Source: Gemmatimonas sp.
Lineage (GTDB): Bacteria > Gemmatimonadota > Gemmatimonadetes > Gemmatimonadales > Gemmatimonadaceae
Direction: 5' to 3'
NCBI RefSeq assembly: GCF_031426495.1
Contig: NZ_JANPLK010000067.1
Coordinates: 1-33,929 of the forward strand
DNA: 33,929 bases
A program made the position numbers and the translations under genes. The notes below the pieces were generated by a model. The model saw nothing but the letters and a program-made list of their open reading frames with translations, did no database searches and was not told the DNA's origin. Below, piece by piece: positions 27,650 through 33,929 of this stretch; position 1 is the first letter of the stretch, and the number at the start of each line of letters is the position of its first letter.

Positions 27650-29563
27650 ATGAAGAGCGCCACAGAGCACCCGACAAACACGCCTGACACCGCGAATGGT
27701 GCCACGGACCCGCGCCCTCGCGCCGAACTCCTGGCCCGGCTGCTCGATCCCGAGCAGGTCATCATGTTCGACGGGGCAATGGGCACGATGCTGTACGCAC
27801 GTGGCGTGTTCATCAACCAGTGCTACGACGAGCTCGTGCTGCGTAGCCCCGATCTCGTGCGTGAGATCCACGCGGCGTATGTGAAAGCGGGCGCCGAGGT
27901 ACTGGAAACGAACACGTTCGGTGCCAACCGCGCCAAGCTCACGCAGTATGGGCTCGAGGGGCAGGTCACCGCCATCAACACGAGGGCCGCCCAGCTCGCG
28001 CGCGAAGCGGCGGGCGAGCACCGCCTCGTGTCAGGAGCGGTGGGACCGCTCGGCGTACGCTTGGAGCCCTACGGCCCCACCAGCAAGGACGAGGCGCGCG
28101 GTCTGTTCCGCGAGCAGATGTTCGCGCTGAAAGCCGGTGGTGCCGACTGTTTCCTGCTGGAAACGTTCACCGATCTGGAGGAGCTGGAGCAGGCCATTCT
28201 GGCGGCCCGTGAGGTCGATGCCGGCATGCCGGTGATCGCGCAGGCCACGGTTGGCCCCGATTTGCGGACGTCGTTCGGTGCAAGCCCGGAAGACATTGCG
28301 CGCGTGCTCGATCGCTGGGGCGTAGATGTGATCGGTCTGAACTGCTCGGTGGGGCCTCAAACGATTCTGGAAGCGATCGAGCGCATGGCCACCGTGACCA
28401 CGCGCAAGTTGTCGGCGCAGCCGAACGCCGGAATGCCGCGCGATGTGGGCGGCCGCTCGATGTACATGGCGAGCCCGGAGTACATGGCCACGTACGCTCG
28501 CCACCTGATTCAGGCGGGCGCCAAGATCGTGGGTGGTTGCTGCGGCACTACGCCCGATCACATCAAGGCAATGGTGGAGGGTGTGCGACCGCTGGCGCCT
28601 CGCACGCGGGCAATCGTGCAACACGATGAGACGGGTGCCGTTCGCGACGAACTGGTGGGACGCACGCCGGTGCCACTGGCGCAGCGCTCGCGGTTCGGCG
28701 CCAAGATCGCCAACGGCCAGTTCGTCACGTCTGTGGAGATCGTGCCGCCGCGTGGTGTCGACACGGTGAAGCTGGAGCTCGATGCGGCGGCGTTGCACAA
28801 GGCTGGAGTCGATGCCATCAACGTGCCCGATGGACCACGGGCGCAGAGCCGCATGGGTGCGATCGCCACGAGTCTCATCATCGAGCGACACGGCATCGAA
28901 GCGGTCACGCACTACTGCTGTCGCGATCGCAATCTGCTGGGCATGCTCAGCGACCTGCTCGGCGCGTCGGCGCTCGGGCTGCGCAACATGCTGCTGATCA
29001 CCGGCGATCCGCCGAAGATGGGCCCATATCCGGATGCCACGGCGGTGTTCGACATCGACGCGATCGGCCTCACGAACCTGGTGAGCAAGCTGAATCGCGG
29101 GCTCGACCCGGGAAACAACCCCATCGGCGAGCCCACGCGCTTCGTGGTGGGCGTGGGCGTGAATCCGGCGGCCATCGACCCGGCGCATGAACTGAAGCGT
29201 TTTCACTGGAAGGTCGAGGCCGGCGCCGAGTATGCGATCACGCAGCCGGTATTCGATCCAGCGCAGCTGGAGCATTTCCTGACCAGTATCGATGATGTGC
29301 GCATTCCGGTGGTCGCGGGAATCTGGCCGCTGGTGTCAGCGCGGAATGCGGAGTTTCTGGCGAACGAAGTACCTGGGGTGACGGTGCCGAAGGAAGTGCT
29401 TGACCGTATGCGAAGGGCGAACGACAAGAGCAAAGAGCACGCGCTGGCGGAAGGCATCGCGATCGCGCGGGAGTCGTTGGAGCGCGTGCGCGGATCGGTA
29501 CAGGGTGTGCAGGTCAGTGCGCCGTTCGGACGTATCGAGCTTGCCCTTGAAGTGTTCGGATAG
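27650..29563 (+). CDS. Bifunctional homocysteine S-methyltransferase / 5,10-methylenetetrahydrofolate reductase
   Basis: A 637-residue fusion like Bacillus YitJ. Residues about 33-320 are a homocysteine methyltransferase: VIMFDGAMGTML (37-48) and zinc ligands Cys232 (GLNCSVGP) and Cys297-Cys298 (GGCCGTTP). Residues about 345-637 are a MetF-type reductase: FVTSVEIVPPRGVDT with the catalytic Glu, LLITGDPPKMG, and AGAEYAITQPVFDPAQLEHF. It could supply methyl-THF and methylate homocysteine, the same pathway as the divergent metH. ATG 27650 was chosen over an upstream TTG because of the 15-base gap to metH and normal length. asnB follows after 34 bases and may be co-transcribed. It may compensate partly if metH is really inactive. 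Confidence 0.9.
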   Translation: MKSATEHPTNTPDTANGATDPRPRAELLARLLDPEQVIMFDGAMGTMLYARGVFINQCYDELVLRSPDLVREIHAAYVKAGAEVLETNTFGANRAKLTQYGLEGQVTAINTRAAQLAREAAGEHRLVSGAVGPLGVRLEPYGPTSKDEARGLFREQMFALKAGGADCFLLETFTDLEELEQAILAAREVDAGMPVIAQATVGPDLRTSFGASPEDIARVLDRWGVDVIGLNCSVGPQTILEAIERMATVTTRKLSAQPNAGMPRDVGGRSMYMASPEYMATYARHLIQAGAKIVGGCCGTTPDHIKAMVEGVRPLAPRTRAIVQHDETGAVRDELVGRTPVPLAQRSRFGAKIANGQFVTSVEIVPPRGVDTVKLELDAAALHKAGVDAINVPDGPRAQSRMGAIATSLIIERHGIEAVTHYCCRDRNLLGMLSDLLGASALGLRNMLLITGDPPKMGPYPDATAVFDIDAIGLTNLVSKLNRGLDPGNNPIGEPTRFVVGVGVNPAAIDPAHELKRFHWKVEAGAEYAITQPVFDPAQLEHFLTSIDDVRIPVVAGIWPLVSARNAEFLANEVPGVTVPKEVLDRMRRANDKSKEHALAEGIAIARESLERVRGSVQGVQVSAPFGRIELALEVFG

Positions 29564-29597
29564 CGGATCGGCCGTCCTCTCTTAATCCCAGCGAACT

Positions 29598-31478
29598 ATG
29601 TGTGGTATTAGCGGCACGATCCGTTTTCGCGGCACCGTGGATCGCCATCTCATTGAGCGCCAGCGTGACACGATGGTGCACCGCGGGCCGGATTCGAGTG
29701 GCCTCTGGTGTTCGGCTGATGAGCGCGTGGGCTTCGGCCACCGTCGCCTGGCGATCATCGACCTGTCGCCGGGCGGCCATCAGCCGATGATCGACAGCGA
29801 GACGGGCACGGTCATCACCTTCAACGGTGAGATCTACAACTATGTCGAGCTCCGTGATCGACTACGCGCGAAGGGCCATCTGTTCCGTACGCACTCGGAT
29901 ACAGAAGTCATTCTCGCGGCGTACCGGGAATGGGGCATCGACTGCGTCCCCCACCTCGGCGGAATGTTCGCGTTCGCCCTGTACGACGAATCCAAGCAGC
30001 GCGTGTTGCTGGCGCGCGACCGCGCGGGCGAGAAGCCGCTCTTCTATCGCGTGAACGATGAGCAGTTCACGTTTGCCAGCGAAGCCAAGGCGCTGCTGGC
30101 GGACCCGAGCTGCCCGCGTCGCCTGCGCGCGCAATCTCTCAACGAATATCTCGCATACGGATACGTGTCGGGCGAAAACACGATGTTCGCCGATATCCGT
30201 CGCGTAGCACCGGCTGGGCGGGTTGTCATCAACCTCGCAACCGGCGCGATCGCACACGACAGCTACTGGACTCTGCCACGTACGGCGTCGGCAGCATCGT
30301 CGGCGGATCCGGAGGCGCTCGTTGAGGAACTTCACGAGCTGCTTAAGGCGTCGGTGCGTCGCCAGCTGATGGCCGACGTCCCCATCGGCGTGTTGCTCAG
30401 TGGCGGCGTTGACTCGAGCATCGTCACCGCTATCGCCGCCGAGGTCAGTGGAAGCCGCATTCGTACGTTCACCGCACGTTTTCCGGGGCACAGCGGCTTC
30501 GACGAAGGCCCGTATGCGCGGATGGTGGCCGATCATCTGGGCACGGAGCACATCGAGCTTGAGGCGAAGGCGGCGGATGCCTCGCTGCTTCAGTCGCTGG
30601 TCGCGCAGTTCGATGATCCGATTTCAGACTCGTCGATGATTCCGACGTTCCTGGTGTCACAGGAAATCCGGAAACATGCGACCGTCGCGATCGGTGGAGA
30701 CGGCGGTGATGAGCTGTTCGGGGGATATCACAAGTACCCGGTTCAAGTGCAGGCCGAGCGGCTGCGGGCAGTTCTTCCTCGTGGGGTCCGGCGATTCGCA
30801 GCGTACGCAGCCGAGAGCATTCTTCCTGTCGGCACTCCCGGTCGCGGCTTTGCCAAGTCTCTCGCCGGTACGGCAGGCGACGGACTCGCGAACTCTGGGC
30901 GAATATTCCGTGCGGATGAGCGCGCGCGCTTGACGGATGCGCTGCGACCGCTCGACCAACAGCTGCTTCTAGCACCCGAGATGCTGCGTTCGCGCGCATT
31001 CGAGGACCGTAAGACCGCACTCCAACGCGCGACCGCACTCGACTTCAGCACCTATATGGTCGACGATGTGCTGGTGAAAGTGGATCGCTCGAGCATGCTG
31101 TCTTCGCTCGAAGTGCGGGCACCACTTCTCGATATCGACGTGATCGAGTTCGCGTTCTCGCGCGTGCCGGATTCACTGAAGGCCGACCGCAGCAATAGAA
31201 AGCTGATCTTGCGTCGACTTGGAGAGCAGCTCCTGCCAAAGCGACTTGACCTTACTCGCAAGCAGGGATTCTCCGTGCCCATGGACTCGTGGATGAAGCA
31301 CGAGTGGCGCGACCAACTCGATGGCGCGCAAGCGCAGACGCATGGCCTGATCTCTCCGGCGGCATTCAAGACGTACCGCGGTCGTCTCGACGCTGGCCTG
31401 CCAATTGGCGAGCGTTTGTATTCGCTGCTGTTCATTCAGCTGTGGAGCGAACGATTTGCGGTGACCGACGTGGTGTAG
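29598..31478 (+). CDS. asnB: Asparagine synthase (glutamine-hydrolysing), AsnB-type amidotransferase
   Basis: A 626-residue class II amidotransferase. The N-terminal nucleophile Cys2 follows the initiator (MCGISGTIRF). The glutaminase domain contains MVHRGPDSSG, GHRRLAIIDLS and FNGEIYNY. The synthetase domain carries the PP-loop LLSGGVDSS (SGGVDS at 268-273), IGGDGGDELFGGY and DDVLVKVDRSSMLSSLEVRA. It converts aspartate or another carboxylate to an amide using glutamine and ATP. AsnB homologues are standard in exosortase A loci and in O-antigen clusters, where they may amidate a uronic acid or an amino-acid substituent, so the substrate need not be aspartate. It is followed by the PEP-CTERM gene 365 bases downstream on the same strand. 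Confidence 0.93.
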   Translation: MCGISGTIRFRGTVDRHLIERQRDTMVHRGPDSSGLWCSADERVGFGHRRLAIIDLSPGGHQPMIDSETGTVITFNGEIYNYVELRDRLRAKGHLFRTHSDTEVILAAYREWGIDCVPHLGGMFAFALYDESKQRVLLARDRAGEKPLFYRVNDEQFTFASEAKALLADPSCPRRLRAQSLNEYLAYGYVSGENTMFADIRRVAPAGRVVINLATGAIAHDSYWTLPRTASAASSADPEALVEELHELLKASVRRQLMADVPIGVLLSGGVDSSIVTAIAAEVSGSRIRTFTARFPGHSGFDEGPYARMVADHLGTEHIELEAKAADASLLQSLVAQFDDPISDSSMIPTFLVSQEIRKHATVAIGGDGGDELFGGYHKYPVQVQAERLRAVLPRGVRRFAAYAAESILPVGTPGRGFAKSLAGTAGDGLANSGRIFRADERARLTDALRPLDQQLLLAPEMLRSRAFEDRKTALQRATALDFSTYMVDDVLVKVDRSSMLSSLEVRAPLLDIDVIEFAFSRVPDSLKADRSNRKLILRRLGEQLLPKRLDLTRKQGFSVPMDSWMKHEWRDQLDGAQAQTHGLISPAAFKTYRGRLDAGLPIGERLYSLLFIQLWSERFAVTDVV

Positions 31479-31843
31479 GCGAGGCTCCAGCCGTATCATC
31501 GGCGTCAGCATCCGCCGTTTTCTCTGCTGCAACACCCGTCGGATGCCGGCTCGCCAGGACCATAGTAGGCGTTCCAATTGGCCCGTTGCAATTTGTCGAG
31601 GCTAGAGTTTGCAGGTCCGGACATCACGGCCCCCCGCACGCAAGCATCAGTTACTGTAGGATATACGCAACACTTCTCCTGGCGCGTCCAACAGCGGCAA
31701 TTTCCGGAAATCACGCTAACTCGCTGTTTTGCAATATGTTAGGAAAGGTTAATGTCCGTATGTTTCTTCCTGTCCTCGCTGGTACAGGCCGTGCTGTTAC
31801 CAACCTCGAGTGGGCAATCATCGTACTCTTTCGGAGAATAGAC
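31479..31843 (+). promoter_or_regulatory. 365-bp leader of the PEP-CTERM gene with a 12-bp perfect palindrome
   Basis: No gene is supported. The palindrome ATTTCCGGAAAT lies at 31700-31711 and is followed by an A+T-richer stretch (about 31725-31760, TTTTGCAATATGTTAGG...) that is the likeliest promoter zone. The region is long for a leader, so the gene probably has its own promoter and control rather than read-through from asnB. Exact -35/-10 boxes could not be fixed. Confidence 0.4.
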
Positions 31844-32626
31844 ATGGGTATCTCAAAGCTCGTCCTCGCTGCCGCCATCGTGGCGATGCCGATGACAGCA
31901 CAGGCTCAGTACTTTAGTAACGCATCCGTGCCGAATTCGGACGCGACCCCCTTCTGGGACGTGGTCTCTGACGATGACGGTCAGGGCTGCAACATCGGTT
32001 ACGTGCTCACTGGCGCTGCAACGTCGGCCACGTGCCGCAATTGGAAGGTTGCCGCCGGCTACACGGCTCCGTACAACAACACGACGATCGCCAATGCGTG
32101 GTTTGCGCACGCCAACGGCAACGTCAACGCGTCCGTCGGCTTCGCCTTCTACACCGGTGGTAATGCCCAGCTCACCTACTTCGGTGGTCTCGCGGGTGCA
32201 GATCCGCTCCGCTCGCTCGTCATCCGCGATCTTCAGACGTACGCGATTCTTTACACGTTCAGCTCGGTGAACACCAGCTACACGTTCACTGGCCCGGGCT
32301 ACTTCGACATCGGAATCGCGACGTTCACCCCGTCGTCCCCGACTCCCAACTTCTTCTCGTACAGCGCAGCTTCGCCGAACCAGTTTGCTGTGTTTGGCAA
32401 CGGCGCGTTTGGCGGGAACTCGGCCAGCTGTGGCACGTCGGGCTGCTGGGTTGGCGCGGAAGACAAAGTACGTCCGTCCGATTTCGACTACAATGACGGC
32501 TTCCTCCGCATCACTGGAGCGTCCGCCACCACGATCGTACCGGAGCCGTCGTCGATCATCCTGATGGCGAGTGGCCTGCTCGGCTTGGCTGTGACCGCCG
32601 CCCGTCGTCGCCGCAACAACGCGTAA
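31844..32626 (+). CDS. PEP-CTERM sorting-domain protein (exosortase substrate)
   Basis: A 260-residue exported protein. ATG 31844 has GGAG seven bases upstream and opens a signal peptide (MGISKLVLAAAIVAMPMTAQ, likely cut at AQA/QYF). The mature part is Ser/Thr/Asn/Gly-rich and low in charge, with four cysteines in two close pairs (CNIGYVLTG...C and CGTSGC) and an acidic DFDYNDGFLRI motif like the D-x-D-Y-N-D calcium-binding-like box found in other surface proteins. The C-terminus is a textbook PEP-CTERM: VPEPSSIILMASGLLGLAV (232-250) then TAARRRRNNA with an Arg cluster. It should be inserted by Sec and processed by the exosortase at 22930-23841. Open frame continues upstream into asnB but without start signals. 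It is the only PEP-CTERM gene seen here. Confidence 0.93.
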   Translation: MGISKLVLAAAIVAMPMTAQAQYFSNASVPNSDATPFWDVVSDDDGQGCNIGYVLTGAATSATCRNWKVAAGYTAPYNNTTIANAWFAHANGNVNASVGFAFYTGGNAQLTYFGGLAGADPLRSLVIRDLQTYAILYTFSSVNTSYTFTGPGYFDIGIATFTPSSPTPNFFSYSAASPNQFAVFGNGAFGGNSASCGTSGCWVGAEDKVRPSDFDYNDGFLRITGASATTIVPEPSSIILMASGLLGLAVTAARRRRNNA

Positions 32627-32643
32627 TCGAGAGCACTGTACCG

Positions 32644-32690
32644 CAAAAGCAAAAGGCCCTCGGCAATACGCCGAGGGCCTTTTGCTTTTG
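32644..32690 (+). terminator. Strong intrinsic terminator after the PEP-CTERM gene
   Basis: A perfect 21-bp stem (arms 32644-32664 and 32670-32690) with a 5-base loop AATAC. The GC core GGCCCTCGGC is flanked by A-rich and T-rich halves ending GCCTTTTGCTTTTG, so it would terminate in both directions. It begins 17 bases after the stop codon. Confidence 0.93.
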
Positions 32691-32906
32691 TACTCGAAGC
32701 GGCGGCCTTCGCTTTCGGAAGAATGCGCTAAATGTTCCGCGCCAAGGCCTATTTCTACAGTCGAATCTGATCCCCAACGTTCCCGGTTGCCGACGGCCAT
32801 GGCCCCAGCGGAACGAACTTCTCGTGACATGTGTGCGGCAACGCATCTACTTGGAGTGAACCGCACCTGGATTACAGGAGACTCCACTTTGTAAGAAGTT
32901 GGAGTC

Positions 32907-33213
32907 GTGGCGAAATCCCGAGCACATCGATTTTGTCCTGAGGTACATGACGGGGCCGTCCGATGGGTCCGTGAGCAGTCGCCGCACCTTCCGTCCGAGT
33001 GGGCCGCCATTTCGGCGATTGCGCCGACGTTGGGCTAAACGAGCAGGACGTCGGTGAGCGGTCCGGTCCGACCGGCAGCGACGCCGATCGACTGGCCGCA
33101 CTCGAGCGCGACAATCGTGAGCTGAAGCGGGCGAATGACATCGTCCGCAAGGCGAGTCCGTCTTTCGCGGCGGCGGGATTCCCCTTCGGGAGCTCGAGCG
33201 CCTCACGCGCTGA
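32907..33213 (+). pseudogene. IS3-family OrfA, right copy, with TAA stop and internal deletion
   Basis: Starts GTG (32907) where the left copy has ATG. VAKSRAHRFCPEVHDGAVRW and WAAISAIAPTLG are followed by TAA at 33036-33038. The segment that encodes the HTH recognition part in the left copy (ETLRRW) is missing. The zipper part (DRLAALERDNRELKRANDIV) follows in another frame. Not functional. Confidence 0.8.
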
Positions 33214-33929
33214 TGTACGCGTTCATCGATGCAGAGCGCGCGCTGTACGGTGTCGAGCCGATCTGCCGGGCCTTAGCGATCGCACCGTCTGGCTACAATG
33301 CACATCGCGCCCTCCAGTTGGATCCCCGGAAGCGGCTGGGGCGGGCGCAGCGCGACGACGTCCCGAGTGAACAGATACAGCACGCCTGGGAGCCCAATCA
33401 TGGCGTGTATGGCGTGCACAAAGTGTGGCAGCAGCTGTTGCTTGACGGGCAGACCGTGGCGCGCTGCACCGCCGCTCGGCTCATGGCCGCCGGGGCCTGC
33501 GTGGCGTCGTGCGCGGCCAGCGACGCCGCACGACGATCGCCGACACCACGGCGGAGCTCGCGCAGGACTTGGTGCAGCGGCAACTTCACGCTGAGCGTCC
33601 CAATCAGCGGTGGGTCGCGGACTTCACGTACGTCGCGACCTGGCGAGGCTTCGTGTACGTCGCGTTCGTCATCGACGTGTTCTCGCGTCGCATAGTCGGC
33701 TGGCGCACGCACACCACGATGCGGACCGATCTGGTGCTCGACGCGTTGGAGCAAGCCTTGCACGACCGTCTGCTCGATGGACACCTGATGGTCCACTCGG
33801 ACCGCGGATCGCAAGGCGGATTCAATCGGTCGTCGCAACACCTTCAACTAAGAGGTGTGTATGGGGCGACCCGCAGGATGGATGAAGGAATTGACCGGGA
33901 GGGAGGCAATGCGCTCTCCGGGGGCTCCC
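33213..33929 (+). pseudogene. IS3-family OrfB, right copy, frameshifted and truncated by window end
   Basis: ATG 33213 overlaps the orfA TGA as in the left copy. MYAFIDAERALYGVEPICRA ... VARCTAARLMAA is followed by a one-base loss near 33490 (GCCGGGGCCTG against GCCGAGGGCCTG in the left copy). The core then continues in another frame: WVADFTYVATWRGF, FVIDVFSRRIVGW and VHSDRGSQGGFNRSSQHL. Inactive as read. Confidence 0.82.

Larger units (their letters stand above)
32857..33929 (+). mobile_element. IS3-family element, right copy: decayed, cut by window end
   Basis: The second copy of the IS at 1-3357, in inverted orientation and without the IS21 insertion. Its left tip is TGAACCGCACCTGGATTACA at 32857, beginning TG as in other IS3 elements. 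Compared with the left copy the interior is clearly diverged (the first 90 OrfB residues differ at roughly a quarter of positions), yet the last 141 bases of the window are identical to the first 141. The far end lies outside the window. Confidence 0.85.

Noticed and set aside
31560..31715. Sigma-54 promoter before the PEP-CTERM gene, as known in some exosortase systems
   Set aside because: The best candidates (around TTGGCCCGTTGCA and CTGGCGCGTCCAACAGC) have wrong spacing between the GG and GC elements.
31853..33010. A 385-codon open frame on the minus strand across the PEP-CTERM gene and terminator
   Set aside because: It is antisense to a clear PEP-CTERM gene, spans a strong terminator and enters an IS; composition is Arg-rich noise.

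Overview
The window looks like a chromosomal contig from a Gram-negative, high-GC bacterium carrying an exosortase/PEP-CTERM-linked exopolysaccharide locus. The closest match in style is Gemmatimonadota: a lipoprotein with Ig-like repeats, an EpsI-type exosortase operon, metH next to a homocysteine methyltransferase/MTHFR fusion, and many 4-base GTGA/ATGA gene overlaps. That assignment is an inference from gene content, not from a marker gene.

Layout. (1) 1-3357: a decayed IS3-family element on the minus strand, cut off by the window start and interrupted by a complete IS21-family element (450-2713) flanked by the 6-bp duplication GCCATG. (2) 3355-6479, minus: a tightly overlapped operon of acyl carrier protein, adenylating ligase, GNAT acetyltransferase and left-handed-beta-helix acyltransferase. 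The IS3 end supplies the stop codon of the last gene. (3) 6667-8392: a fossil IS3 element truncated by a second, apparently intact IS3 element that has no target duplication. (4) 8435-10346, minus: a polysaccharide deacetylase and an uncharacterised protein. (5) 10592-12772: decayed DNA with a broken TSUP permease and a broken M42 peptidase. (6) 12773-18289, plus: a lipoprotein with Ig-like domains and a possible glycan-active barrel, an FkbM-like methyltransferase and two GT4 glycosyltransferases. (7) 18324-23841, minus: one operon of exosortase, EpsI, an extended SDR epimerase, a Wzy-like polymerase/ligase and a Wzx-like flippase. (8) 23936-27634, minus: metH interrupted by one amber codon, diverging from (9) 27650-31478, plus: a homocysteine methyltransferase/MTHFR fusion and asparagine synthase. 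(10) 31844-32690: a PEP-CTERM protein with a strong terminator. (11) 32857-33929: a second decayed copy of the first IS3 element, inverted relative to it and cut off by the window end.

How the genes fit together. The glycosyltransferases, epimerase, flippase, polymerase and deacetylase would build, export and trim an extracellular polysaccharide. The ACP/ligase/GNAT/LbH operon would activate a carboxylic or amino acid and transfer it, or acetyl groups, to a sugar or lipid. The exosortase would process the PEP-CTERM protein at 31844. AMP-ligase, ACP, deacetylase and AsnB-type amidotransferase are recurrent companions of exosortases, so the two halves probably belong to one locus later broken up by insertion sequences. 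The left half (about 3.4-10.4 kb) is visibly richer in A+T than the exosortase half.

No tRNA, rRNA or CRISPR array was seen. The first 141 bases are the exact reverse complement of the last 141, although the two IS copies differ considerably further in, so the window edges probably reflect an assembly break in a multicopy IS.
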